Part shown: positions 35,391 to 48,059 of the stretch, piece by piece
Layout: each line of letters starts with the position of its first letter
Numbering within the stretch: the first letter of the stretch is position 1
Assembly: GCA_002914845.1 (NCBI GenBank)
Contig: JXTC01000532.1
Coordinates: 98,432 to 162,431, forward strand
DNA from: Trema orientale
Taxonomy: Eukaryota; Streptophyta; Magnoliopsida; Rosales; Cannabaceae
Length of the DNA stretch: 64,000 nt
Direction of reading: 5' to 3'
Notes under the pieces: generated by a model
Databases searched by the model: none
What the model saw: only the letters and a program-made list of their open reading frames with translations
Told to the model about the DNA's origin: nothing
Translations under genes and position numbers: made by a program

Positions 35391-35699
35391 ATTTATTTCA
35401 ATGTCCCTAGCATTTTATGGGGTTAAGTTTTTATCCTTAATAATGTCTTTTAAGTTTTTGTTTTATAACAATTTTTATTGTAAAGTTTGAAATTTCGCCC
35501 TAATTTTTTGCTCATTTGTTGAGATTTTTTTTAATTTATTCATTGAGCTTTGTCAGTTGATTAGTATTTTTTTTCACTAACTAGTTAAGATTTAAAACTA
35601 TCATCTGGGTAATTTTGGTACAAAATTTTACTTTTAAAAATACAGAAAAAATTAGAGTGCGTCCTTTTTTTACTATTCGTTTTAATAAACATTCATTTT

Positions 35700-35975
35700 T
35701 CTCTTTTTATAGTTAAATGGCTGAGTATATATATTTTAATACTTTGTATATCTACTTATATACCAACTTTAGTTTATGTATTGAGCATATTAGTTTATAT
35801 GTATTTATACACATGGTATATCTACTTATATACCCAGCTTTAGTTTATATATTGAGTATATTAGTTTTTATTCTGGGGACATTACATTTTATACTTGGTA
35901 TATACACTAATATACTAGTTATCCTTACACACATTTACTTAAAATAAGCCCACTATTCAGTCATTTTGCTAAAAG
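35700..35975. repeat. Dispersed repeat family D, copy 2
   Basis: A diverged relative of 16900-17150 with an internal duplication. The block GGTATATCTACTTATATACC recurs about 75 bp apart. No coding potential. Confidence 0.55.
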
Positions 35976-36074
35976 ACCCTTAAATATAAGGCTTCTTAGA
36001 AAAATGTAGGTCCAAAGTCTAAACAATTGAAAAATACCACATAGGCTGAATTTTTTGAGATATCTCGAACTTAT

Positions 36075-36310
36075 TTAGTACAATATCTTTTTTAACAAAT
36101 TGATTTAGAAACATACTATTTTTCAAAAATATTTAGAAAAACACTAGTTTTCTTTAAAATTGGTATTTTTTTAGTGGTACCTAAGGAAACTAGTCGAGTC
36201 GAGTTACTTAAGGTAGGTAACTTAATCGGTTACCTCAAGAATCTCACTAATTAGTAAGGAAAAATGATTTTTTTAAAAAATATTTTAAAAAATAATATTT
36301 TTCAAAATAA
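36075..36310. mobile_element. Fold-back element (MITE family B, copy 2)
   Basis: Inverted arms rich in ATTTTTCAAAAATATTTAGAAAAA surround a centre with GGTACCT, AGGTAACTTAATCGGTTACC words. It is related to 12215-12575. Confidence 0.5.
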
Positions 36311-36792
36311 ATCCAATATTTTTCAAACAAATTAAAATCTAGGATTTTTTTTTTCATTTTTTTTTTAATTTTACCATATAAAATCAAATTTCCTTTTAAA
36401 TATATTTAGTTAGCTCTTATATGACAAAGGCTAGATTTGAAATTCTATACTTGTAAAAGTATTTGCGACAAAATAACGTAGGCCAGCGCACATAACAGTA
36501 GTTAAGGCCCAATGGCCTTATTTTATTTTATTTAAGAAAAGGTTAAAGAAATCATGTTTCTTTCGCCTTTAAAAAAACATACTACTTGAAATAATATATT
36601 AAGGGATTTATTATAAACATATCTCGTTGATTTTAGATTAAATACTTAATTTATCCCCTCGGTTGTCCCAAGTATAAAAAACAAAAATATCCTCTTGAAT
36701 CAGCAAATCAATATAAATTTCACCTTTTTGTTTTTTTATCTAATTTGGTTATCAAACTAAGTATAGGCCAAAACCAACATTGTAGTGGAAAA

Positions 36793-37056
36793 TGGGTTAA
36801 ATAGACAATTATTACTTTTTTCAAATGTTTAACTAAATTTACCGCCACTATTAGATTCTACCACTTTTGGGAGGGAATTAGTCAATAATCTGTAAAGAAT
36901 TCATCAACAATCCATCAATAATCTGTCAAAATTACCACTGACGTCAAGAATCTGTCAAGAATCCATCAAGAATTCATCAAGAATTCATTTAAAAAAGTAG
37001 TATGGTGGTAGATTTAATTAATGAGGAAAAATAAGTGGTATTCACCTAATTTTTTT
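36793..37056. repeat. Dispersed TIR repeat (family C, copy 2)
   Basis: A near full-length match to 11864-12142 on the same strand, including the shared end GTGGTATTCACCTAATTT and the TCAAGAATC runs. Confidence 0.7.
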
Positions 37057-37489
37057 ATCTCATTCCACAAATTTTGAATAAATTAGGACAACACATTTGT
37101 AAATTTCAAATAACTTGACACTCACTTGCCACAGTTGGCTAAACAGTCACTTCCCTCATACACCCACTTTTGTTAAGAGAAGTAGAAAACTTAAGAGAAG
37201 TATAAGCCAAATAAATATTTGTTCCCTTATACACCCACTTGTCACTTGTAAGACATTTTTAAACAGTTGTTAAGAGAAGTAGAAACTTAAGAGAACTATA
37301 AAGACACAAACAACAAGGTAATACAAGCTCAGGTTTAAAAAAAATTATGGTTATTAGTGTCATTATGCCCATTTTTTTTTTAACATAATCAATGAGTAAC
37401 GATAAATTATAGTTTTTCTCATTATCCTTTAGATAATCCTTGAATGTAAAAGAATAATTAATGGTGCGAATATAATATTGCGATCAACT

Positions 37490-38065
37490 ACAAAGACAGA
37501 ATTGATAATTGAAAAACTATTTTCTATTGACTCGTTGTCATTCCTACTTTAATTCAAAGATAACATTGAAGCAACAACATTATTGTTTTTTTTTTTGTTT
37601 TGTTTTGTTTTTTTGGGAGGGGCAACAACATTAATTGTAGAAATGATAAACAGCTTAACTAAACCACATATATTACTTGAAAATCCGTATCAATAAAACG
37701 ACATTAAAATGACGGCACTTAAACAAAACGACACTAAAATCGAGACAGCTTACTTTGAAAACGACAACAACCTAAAAAAAAATCTAAATTCCATCGAGAA
37801 ACGACAATAATCTAGAAAACGACAACAAGCACAAAAAAGGGGGTTAAAACTAGTAAAACGGACATCAATTCCTTTTTTTTTTTCTTCTTCTGATGACAAT
37901 CATCAATCACCAAAGTATACTTCTGTTTTTAATATCTATATGTCTATTTTCAGTTTTAACCCTACGACTAGTCATTTTTGATTGGCAAAGCAAACCCTCA
38001 AGGGAGTCCATTTTGGTCAAGAAAGTCGTGGCCACCAAAAACCTAAAACCCTGAAAATCTAAAAC
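37490..38065. repeat. AACGACA-rich dispersed repeat, copy 2 (CRM gene upstream region)
   Basis: The same AACGACA-type words and the same right-hand end (AGTCCATTTTGGTCAAGAAAG and CCCTGAAAATCTAA) as at 33490-34060. It ends about 110 bp before the CRM start codon, so it probably contributes the promoter of that gene. Confidence 0.6.
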
Positions 38066-38171
38066 CTTTCGAACTCGAAAGTGAAGAAGACGCATGGAAG
38101 ATTATTAAGAAAGGGGGAGAAGAATTGCACTGTTCGAGAGTGGAGTCAAACCCTCTTCGTTGACAAAATCA

Positions 38172-41100
38172 ATGTTCGTTGCGAGGAACCTGCACAGGCA
38201 TAGCTTGAAGACCCTCTCCTCTCTTCTCCATTCCACTCCTTCAAAGTATGTGTTTTTTCTTTTTTTTTTTTTTCTCTCTCTCGATTTCGCTCTGTTTGGT
38301 CTGAGAAAGTTAAGGACGAGTAATGAGAATCGATTGTTACTTGGGTTTCTTACTGTGACGAATTGATATGCTTTCGGCTTAGTTGAATGTGCTCGTGTTT
38401 TTCTTCTTTAACTGGATACTGAACCATTTCAAGACTCAAATTTTTACTTCTTATTATCATATTTAGGTTAAATTTCTATTGGTTTCAGTATTATTTTGAT
38501 GTAAAAATGGTTTCTTTGATATGGGTTTTTGATATTTAATAATGTATCATTTTTTACTCCACTTTGTTCTGAATTGAACACTCAAGTTTGTGCTTACTGG
38601 GGGGATTAGTTTGAGTGGTATTTCTTACTTTTCTCTCATGAAATTGGTTTATTATATGTCAGAAGTGTTTGGCTGTTAAGAGAATGTTCTCCAAAAATCG
38701 CCTCGAGTAATGTCGTTCCACCAAGTGAGCCAAGAGAAGATGGTTTATTGTTGTCTTCATCTACAGTGCTCAATCCCTTCCATGCATGGTGCCGGTCGAT
38801 GTCGACCTCAAAAGGGAGAAGCATGCGAAGCAAGGTGGAGAAGCGGATGAAAAGGGAGTCTGGTAAAACTCTAAGGGAAGTTCGGAGAGCCAAAAAGATT
38901 CAAAAGAAGCTGATGACTGAAAATGAGAGGCTCGTTTACAACCTTAAAAGGGTATGTTGTTTGGAGCTTTTTGATTTTTACTCTAGTTTCAGCGATAATG
39001 TGAGTTTCTTGGTTAACTTAGTATAGTAGCACAGTCGATTGGTGATGAAATATTGCATCACATGTTGCAAGTTAGTGTGATGAAAAAAGCGATGATTCAA
39101 AATTTGAGGATTTTGGCATGTAGGGTGTAGAGCATATAGATGCTTGGAAGCTCCTTATGAGCAGATGAAATCTTTTTTTTTTAATAAATTATTATTTATC
39201 ATTATTATTTATTTAACCCAAATCACGTCAGAAACTATGCTGGTGGTAGTTCTAAACAATTTAAAGTATCTTGTAAGAAAACAAAGAGATATATGAAAAG
39301 AATTATGATGATTGGCATCATTCCTTTCTAATGATTAACGAAGAGTCTGATTATTCTTTCTCTGGTCGTAAACATAATTTATACCGTGCTTATTGTTATG
39401 GTGGTTAACTGTTGTTCAAGTTTATAGATATACTCATGATCATGATTGCCGCCTAAATTAGTTTATTTACTTTCTGAGCTTATTTTATCCAATTATCTTG
39501 ATCTTGTTTTCTCGCCTTATAACACCATCTTATTAACGTCTAAACTCTAAACTTATCAAATAAGCATGCCTACGATTTAACTAATGCAGGCCAAGAGAAA
39601 AGTGGCATTGCTCCTACAAAAGCTGAAGAAATACGAGCTTCCAGAGCTCCCACCCCCTCGACATGATCCTGAACTATTAACACCTGAACAGCTTCAGGCA
39701 TTTAAAAAGATCGGGTTCAGAAACAAAAATTATGTACCTGTTGGTGTTCGTGGAGTCTTTGGAGGAGTTGTCCAAAATATGCATCTACATTGGAAGTTTC
39801 ACGAGACCGTGCAAGTTTGTTGTGATAACTTCCCCAAAGAAAAAATCAAGGAGATGGCAACTATGCTTGCCCGACTAAGTGGTGGAATCGTGATAAACAT
39901 ACATAATGTCAAAACAATCATCATGTTCCGTGGTAGGAATTATCGTCAACCAAAGAATTTAATACCTATCAACACCCTCACAAAAAGAAAGGTGGGTGTA
40001 GTATAAACATTTTATGTTCTTTCTATAATCCCTTTTCAAGTAAGTTGCATGTACCCGGCAGAGCCTAATATTTATGTATGTTAAGAAACGAACTACTAGG
40101 AAAGTTTGTTTTTGTGGCTTTCTGCTTACAAGAGCAGGGCTGCAAGCACCTGGAGTATGTTCTTCTAATCCCCATAATGAAAAATTTAGGTACCCGCAAC
40201 CCCATTTTGGATTTGACCCACACTCTGCCTTCTTCTTAAGAAGTGAAATGAAGGGATAAAACTTTGCCAAATTTTTATATGCCAACCTTGTAATCTTCTC
40301 TCTTTTGTTATAAATTACTAAGATACTCTTCAGCCAAACAGATACTAAGGATGGTGCAGTGGTGGCAACTTATCCATGGTTTTAAGAAGATAAAAAGGAG
40401 TTTCTATTTTTTTGTTAAATCTTTATGCACAGATTTGCTATGTTGTAGGTGTAGGCAGGTTTGGTTGCTCCAGAATCTTACGCTAGAAATTTTCTGAATT
40501 AACTCATTATTTGCTATTTAGGTGCCTAAGTTTATAATTATGCAGGCACCACAGCAGTTAAGAAAGAACTTCAAACTTTTATGTCTTTTATGTAGGCATT
40601 ATTCAAGGCCAGATTTGAACAAGCTCTTGAATCTCAGAAGCTAAACATAAAGAAGATTGAGCAGCAACTTCGCCGAAATGGTATAAATCCTGAGGATCCA
40701 GCTGCAACCGCTAGCATCCAGAGAGTAGCTTCCTCATTCTTTAATGCAATCGACAAGAAGGAAGGAACCCCATACGTTTTTCATGAGGAGAAACTATCAG
40801 GAACAGGACCTAATAATAATTTTGAACCGTCAGAACCTTCTGATGAAAAGGAGCAGGAGGAGTTAGACAAATTCATAGCAGAGATAGAAGATGCAGCAGA
40901 ACGAGAATGGGCTGCTGAGGAAGCAGCAGAAAAAGAAGACTTTGGCAGAATCAGATACTTGAATAGAGAGGATTTTGGTGGGAGATTCAGAAGAGCTGAA
41001 ACATTTAGAGGTGATAGCTCTTATGATGAGATCAAAGGGGCTAGAAGTTGGAAGGATACTCGGGGCAAACCGAGGACTTATGAAAGTGACGATGAAGACA

Positions 41101-41843
41101 ATGATGGAGATGATGAATGGCAATCTCGCAATGCTAGGGTTGCTAGCCCTGTTGATAGTGACACGGATGAGTCTGATGAAAGTGAAGAGAATTTTGAGGT
41201 ACATAGAGGTGACAGGAGAAAGCAGGAAAAGATTGGCAGGCCCAGAAATAATGAAGTGCACAGGAGAAATGCTCCTGTAAACTTCAGAAAGAGTATGCCT
41301 GAAGAGGATTCTGACGAAGAAAATGTGTTGAGTGATCTCGAAACTGCAATGTGGCAATCGGATGGTGATGAAGAACATCACTCGAATGCAGCAAGAGCAA
41401 CTAATTATAATTATAGGAGTGGCAGTGATGAAGAAGAGGACTCTTATAACCTAAAGGAAGAGAAGGGTGGAAGAATGACTTATGAGAGTAGTGCCGATGA
41501 TTCTGATGAAAGTCAGCGTAGGCTAGGGGTATCAAGAGTTGTGAAGGGTAGGCAAAATAGAGCTGGCAGCACTGATAAGAATGAAGATCCTTTAAGAAGT
41601 ACTGGAGCAAACTTAAGGCGAAAATGGGATGAGGAGGATTTGAATTCTGGTCATTCAGCAAATGCTTGGCTGGTGGAATCAGAAGCTGAGGAAGACTCAC
41701 AAGCATCAGGGGCTGGAAAATTAAATTACTTGAGCAGTGATGATGAAGAGGAGTATCACGTGAAAAAGGATTACAAGGATAAGACTGATACAAGAAGAAC
41801 AAGAACAACGAGAGAGATTGACGAGACTTGGGACAGTGATTAA
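38172..41843 (+). CDS. Single CRM-domain (CRS1/YhbY) protein, probable mitochondrial or plastid intron-splicing factor
   Basis: Four exons: 38172-38245, 38663-38951, 39590-39991 and 40596-41843. They join in frame to 670 residues. Residues 1-35 are rich in Arg, Ser and Leu with no acidic residue before about position 32, which fits an organelle presequence. A basic segment (75-135) leads to the RNA-binding CRM domain (about 151-250): LLTPEQLQAFKKIGFRNKNY, the loop VGVRGVFGGVV, MHLHWKFHETVQV, LSGGIVINIHNV and IIMFRGRNYRQP. Such proteins bind group II introns. The single-CRM plant members with this layout act in organelle splicing (for example CFM9 for mitochondria); the exact orthologue is not settled. 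From about 340 the last exon encodes a long acidic tail full of DSDESDE-type clusters, unusually long for the group and of unknown role. The ATG at 38172 is used because the frame before it has no other ATG. A decayed copy of the tail lies at 61.6-62.1 kb. Confidence 0.9.
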
Positions 41844-41849
41844 TTAGCT

Positions 41850-44800
41850 TTATAAAGATTCCAAGGCAAGTGCCTTTTGTTGCAATGGTGGTCCTTTTCC
41901 AGTTTCAGTGAAGGAAGTCCTTCATGGGATTTGCTTTTGGAGGTTCCATGAACATGGGATTGTTTTATTTGGCAAGCTTGGACGGACATGCAGTGCTGCA
42001 GCTAGTGTAGTGTACTACTCATGGGATTGAGCAAAATCGGTGAAATGAAAAGCTGGGTGGATTTATGGATGTGCAAGATAGAAGTCTTGAAATTAATTGA
42101 GGTCAAAACCTCATTTCTCTGAGGAAATGAACACAATTTTTGTACTTGATTGATTTTCTGGTACTAAAATAAATAAATAAATAGAGTGAAAAAGAACAAA
42201 TGTGGGAACTTCTTTGAGCAAATTATCATCTATACCAGCATAATTAGAATTATATCATATCATTATCTTAAGTTGGGTTTAGATACTTTGGATTAGTGAG
42301 GAATTTCTTGTTCAAAAATTTGACTAATTGTACAGTGATCATGAACCGATAAAGCTGTAAGGGAGGAAATTTCTACTAATTTTTTTTAAGGGTGTGTGGC
42401 AGCGAGTGGGGTAAAAATGGGCCGCCTGGGCCTAACGGGCTGGAGAGGAGAAGCGGGCCAGGCTAGGCCGGAATTTGAATGCCAAGGTCCAGCCTGGGCT
42501 ACAGCCTGATTGGCCAAAGGAAAGGGCGGGCTAGACCTGGCCATAAACTAAAAAAAGGGGCCCTTTGAGCCGGATTTAAACTTATGGCCCGGCTCAAAAC
42601 CGGGCCAGGGCATGTCACAGGCTGGCTCGTTTGGCCCGCCCATTTTCTTACAGCACAGACTGGGAAAGAAAATTTTCTTTGAATAAAGCGCGTGGACGTG
42701 TTCAAGACGGTAAAATAAACGATTAGATTAAGCACAAGAACTTGCCACGTGGCGCACCAAGTGTGTGCCGCATGGAAAAATCCCTACTCTGGTGGCGTTC
42801 CCATTATGATTTAGAAAGGTCGAGGGACACCACAATGAAAAGTGAAAACATTTCGAAAGCAGATTTATGAGAAAGATATTAACCAAACTTTTTCCAAAAG
42901 AAAATAATTGTAAAATCCTAAAGCATCAAAACTAAATAAATAAACAAATAAGTCAATAAAAATTGAGTTGCCAGATCACCAAGTCAGCTCTTAACGTGAA
43001 CGGTGGACGATTTCACAGGTCAACTCCTACAGTCTTACACGTCGCACCGTATTAATGACGACTTATACTTGGTCCTTCCAGTTTAGTCTAGCCCTTTTTG
43101 GTGATCATCACGGCAACTAATTCAATCAAATTTCGTAAAATTATAGAATTCTCTATGTTTTGTAGGTAAATTATTGTTAGAAGCTGTCTTCTAAACTATA
43201 TGTACATGCATATATATATTCTCACAAACTGTATCTTCGACATTTTTCTACTCTTATCAGGAAGAATAAGAGTCTTGTCTAAAATTGTTATTCTATATGC
43301 ATTGCATTGTTTACGTTACAATGTAACATGGTGGAATGTTATAGTAGGACAAAATATGCCAATATTTAATTATTTTTAAAGTATGAGGTAGGAGACATTG
43401 GCATCATAATTATCACTACTATAGTGATTATTTTTTTTCTCTTTGAAAAAAAGAAAAACAAAAAAAAAAAAGAAGTCTCAATTGGGTTCCAATGAAGTTG
43501 AACAAGTAAAGGCAGAACTTTCTGTGGAGATTTAGAAGAGAGAGAGATACATAGATAGCTTAAGAATAAATCACACAACAGTGAGTTGAACAACTGTGAT
43601 GAGCCCTACCTAAAAGAGTGTGTAGGTTTGAGTAATTGGCTGAATATTAATTGTGGTCAGAAAAAGACAAGCTTATACCTCCAAACTGGTTGCTAGGAAG
43701 ATTTACAAGATAAAACTGGAATTAGCTTGTGGGTAGGGTTTTATGTCTCGAATGTTTTAATAATTATTACTGCTTGTACTATTGGGGTTTTTAATTAATT
43801 CTCCAAGTAAGTCAACGAGTAGATTGTGATTGGAGAGGAATTATTAGAGTTGTTAGAATATAAATTACTTGACCTTATTGGAAGGAACATGGGTTGGAAA
43901 ATACTGGGTCAAATTATTGACTATATATCATATATAGGGGTTAAAAGCTGGAACCAAGTTACTTTTTCTGAGCAATAAGTGCGAAGACTCCAATGATAAA
44001 TGATTTTAATGCTATGACCCCAAGCGTCAACACTAATGAGTCTGACATTGTAGTGTTTTTACAATTTTGTCCACAGAGCATAATGTAGCATAATAGCATT
44101 GTCTTATTTACTAGGACATTTTCAAAACTGCTTGGGGCCTTAAGCAACTTATGAAAATGATAATCATTGAAAAAATAAAAAAAGAAAAAAATAACCGTTG
44201 CCCTGAAAAGGTTATCTCCTTATATTAACTTCTAAATGAACCCCTAAACTGGGTGATTGGTACCTTATTGATAACTTCACAAGTCACAACCACACAGTAG
44301 TACAATAAAATGACTGATAGTGATACACACAGGACAACAAAATAAAGAGCAACGTCACACTTTAACTTCTAGGAAGCAGCATAAAAGTACCACTACTTTT
44401 AAAAATTTCGTAAAGCAATAAAATCCCAGAGAAAATTGACTCATGAATATTGACCGAATATACCAGAGGAAGGAAGGAGAAGGAAGACCAAGACAATAAG
44501 CAAAAATAAAAATCAATCCAGATCATAATGAGCCAACAGTTGAAAAATCATACACATCACACACTTAGTGGAGAATCTTTTGTATTTTTATTTGTATTCT
44601 GTAAAATTGTGATAGATGGTGGAGGTTCTGACTAATCCTGAACATAGAAAGTTGCACATGAGGCATTATCTAATTCATCACAATTGAGGATATGATTAAT
44701 ATGTTATTGCTCTCCATACTTGAAAGCTACTCAATGCTCAGTTAAAAAGATTTAAATGCACATTGACTAAGTCTGGTTCCACTCAAAATATAAATAAATA

Positions 44801-45250
44801 AAAGAAGTACAATACCATTATCCAACGTTACGACAAAACGGAAAATTGCAACTGTATCTTAGGAACTTACGAGGAGACTAGCACTCTGATAAGTGTTCTA
44901 CTATTGAGTCACAAACAATGTTCTATTAATGAAAAAGAAAGCCTAAAAGCATGATCGTAATATAACCTTGGAATTCATAGAATGTAGTAGAGATAATCAG
45001 CATTACGATCAAAACTAAAGGAGTTAATAGATGGTACAGTATCCAAATTGTAGAAAGAATATAAGTTATAACAACAAATTAGTCTGAAAAATCAAAATTC
45101 CCATTATAGAAAATCTTGGGAAATGTAATTCTAGTCATGCATATGGGTATTATGTCATACCAACAAGAAGTAGGTACATTAGCTTGCTAAAGCAATAAAA
45201 AGCTATTCCACTCACCCCCAAAAACCCCTCTCAAATTGGAAATTTTGATA
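41850..45250. other. Intergenic region, AT-rich, with one GC-rich repeat
   Basis: It contains the CRM 3' UTR at its left and the GT17 3' flank at its right. Apart from the GC-rich block at 42395-42660 no gene or RNA was recognised. Confidence 0.45.
42395..42660. repeat. GC-rich GGGCC-repeat block
   Basis: It contrasts sharply in composition with its surroundings. GGGCC, GCCCGG and GGCCC words recur on both strands in a loose palindromic layout. This style is known from short non-autonomous DNA elements of plants; the class is not determined. Confidence 0.45.
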
Positions 45251-45496
45251 CGCCTCCTTGCTGGAAGAAATCCCAAGTCAAGTAAAAAAAGGAATATATA
45301 GAATTTCCTGAGATTCCAGGACCCATCAAGTTCTTTCCAGCATCTCACTATGCACTAAAATATGACCTAGATTCTGTTGGAAGTATATTTGTACGGTTGC
45401 CATTACCATGGCCGGGAACCTTCAAATATAGTCCTCTTCAAGTCAATCTACCTTTTGCAGTTTGCAGCTTCACCTAGGCAACTCAATCTCAAAGAC

Positions 45497-47603
45497 TCAG
45501 CCACTTGCTGCTTCTCTTTTGCAGTTACCAGGCAAAAGATATCTGTATTTATCAGCATTATTCAACAAAAAGGCAGGAAGATGAACCCCTGAATAAGATC
45601 GAGGTATAGGCCCCAACTTTCCAATGATCTCCTTAAACGTGTACTCCTCAGGAAGCATGTCAAACAAATCAGAACCTTTGCATATCACATCCTGAATCCT
45701 TTTAGGGTCCAAGTAATGAGAGAACCTCACTCGATCATAATGGCTGTAAGCTTTCATCTTAAATACGAACTCGCTAATATAGCGGAAGCAAAAACTACAA
45801 TGCCACCCTGCATCTGACAAGAGTTGGTCCGTTTGTCGGTAGTGTGCATATCTAGTTTTGCTCTGGTACCTGTGAACTGAAGCTCTCCAGCTCTTGTTAT
45901 CTAGGAAAAACTCGAAAGAGTACAAGTAGTTCCTCAGCTGAAGATGAAGAATAGGAGGTATGTCATCACACCACCTTAACAGATTGATTGTGTGAGCACT
46001 AGGAATCTCATCAACGTCGGACATTATCAGCAAGTCATCATCTTCTATACCTGCTATTCTGAGAAGCTGATCCAGTGCTACTCTCTGATATGCTTCCTCC
46101 ACAAAAGGGTTCTCACCTCTCTGAAATCTTCCCCCAATCATTCCGTAAGACAACCGAGGCTCAATAAACTTGAACTTGTCCCGGTGGCTAGCAAAAAGCA
46201 ATGGTTTGGGCAAGCCAGTAAATGTTGAGTTTGATTCGAGGAGTACAAACTGTGTCACGTATGGATACAATTCATTCCATCTGATTGTAAGGACGTCTAC
46301 CTCATTACTGAATAGAACTGCATCATAGACTCGTCTCGGTGACTCACGAATTCCCCACCCGTGAAGTCTGCAAAGAGACTCCATTGACATGTTTTCATGA
46401 AAATAGTGTGGGATTTCAATGAAGGGCTTCGGAGGAGATTCCCATAGCGGTCTTAGAAAATAAGAGATCTTCTGCCCATGTAAATATATACCAAAGACAC
46501 ATGTTGGGACAACCACGAACATGAAAATATATGTCTTCAAATCAAATCCTCGCAAAATGCACCGCAGTCTAGACATACTTAGTGCCGCCCGAGGTCCCTG
46601 CTGCATAGAAAAGCAAAAACTGCCTTAAATATCTAGATTTTATACATACAATATTATACACAATAACTCAAATGTCATAAAATGAATCTCTCTAAAACTA
46701 ATTTGCCAACTAATAATTAATTCAGATTTGGGATTAAAAAAAGAAAAACGCACACACACACACAACAACAAAAGAAGGTTTCATGTCCACAGCATTCATA
46801 CTAATTAAACTTACAGATATGAAAAATCAATTTACTGGTACAAAACAAACTAGGAGAACAATAAATGATTAGTTTAAACACCATAATTCCTAATCACAAG
46901 ACTAAGAACTAGTCCACATAATGTTTCGAGAGAAATAAAACCAAAATCCATATTTTCATAAGACACGTTTTAGGAAAACAAAACTTTATAGCTATGTTAC
47001 TAGACTACCCAGAAAAGAATTTTAACTCGAAACGGAACAATAGCAAACATTCCCATATCGCACGAGATAAGATAAATTCAGGACAAAAGGATTGAAATAC
47101 AAGATCTCCAACTCATAAATGGCCAAAATTCACTACATTTCATATAAACACATTGCCGCTAACTCGCTTACCCCAAATTGAAGCCCGGATAAAAGAAAGG
47201 CTTAAATTTTTCCCCAAATATTCGACAAGACAAAACTTCAGGCAAAATATACAAAACACTGCTGAAATAAATAAATAATAACAGAAAACCCAGAAATAAA
47301 AGAACTCTAGAGCTCAAGCTAGAGCACCAAAAACATGTATTTTCGATTGAAGTTACCAAGCTAAAGCATCGTAAACTCCATTAAAATTTTGAAGCTTCAT
47401 TTTAAATTTTTTTTTTTAAAAAAAAATCCCAATAAGCATAAACTCAAAATTAAAAACTTCCCCCCTTAAAAAAAAAAACTTAAAAAAAAAAACCCATTAA
47501 AATAAATAAATAGATAAAAATCCGTTCAAGAAAAGGAAACCTGGCCACAAACGTCCTCGCAAATATCATCAGTCTTCTTTGAACTATAATATCCATCAGA
47601 CAT
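45497..47603 (-). CDS. GT17 family glycosyltransferase (beta-1,4-mannosyl-glycoprotein GlcNAc-transferase-like)
   Basis: Two minus-strand exons, 47541-47603 and 45497-46600, join to 388 residues. The layout is type II: a cytosolic start ([20 protein letters not shown]), one membrane span at about 44-61 ([18 protein letters not shown]) and a lumenal catalytic domain. Motifs visible include [33 protein letters not shown] and [18 protein letters not shown]. The acidic SDVDEIP (Asp216-Val-Asp218) is the likely metal/nucleotide-sugar site, and [13 protein letters not shown] comes near the end. The family is named for the vertebrate bisecting GlcNAc transferase (MGAT3), but plant N-glycans are not known to be bisected, so the plant substrate is open. 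It probably sits in the Golgi. The second exon starts at a tandem CAGCAG acceptor that allows one extra Gln. A TATA box lies upstream. The gene looks intact. Confidence 0.93.
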
Positions 47604-47913
47604 GATTAAATACACCAATCTCACCAAAAATTTAGAACTTTTCTTTAAAAATGCCCAGTTAATCCTTCGTCCCCAACTCTCTATTTCTCGCTCTAAAACT
47701 CCAAAAATTTCAGATCATACGGACCCAGATCAACCAGAGGGCCCCCCCAAAAAAAAAAAAAATCTAAGGGTGGCAAAAGGCGAAGAAGACAACGAGCTTA
47801 AAGGGATTTGGCCAAAATACACAAACCCTTTTCTGGGCAATTTGTCTGTGTGTCTCCTTCTCCCTCTATCTCGCCTTCTCTTTCTCTCTCTGGCTCACAG
47901 GCTCTGTAACGCC

Positions 47914-47920
47914 ATTTATA
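47914..47920 (-). promoter_or_regulatory. TATA box of the GT17 gene
   Basis: On the minus strand CGGCTATAAATGGC stands about 310 bp upstream of the start codon, with CT/GA-rich sequence between. It is a good plant TATA match and would set transcription start near 47885. Confidence 0.55.
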
Positions 47921-48059
47921 GCCGTTTGGTGGTTCTACGCTCTTTCACTCGCCCAGACACCCCCTTGGCCCTCCCTCTATTCCAAATTTTGGAACACACA
48001 CTATTATTTATTCTTTTATTTATTTATATAATAAATTTCGGACTCTCATAGAGTCATAG

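Noticed and set aside
40863..41381. Minus-strand open frame of 172 codons
   Set aside because: Antisense of the Asp/Glu/Ser-rich CRM exon, which lacks reverse-strand stops because of its codon bias.
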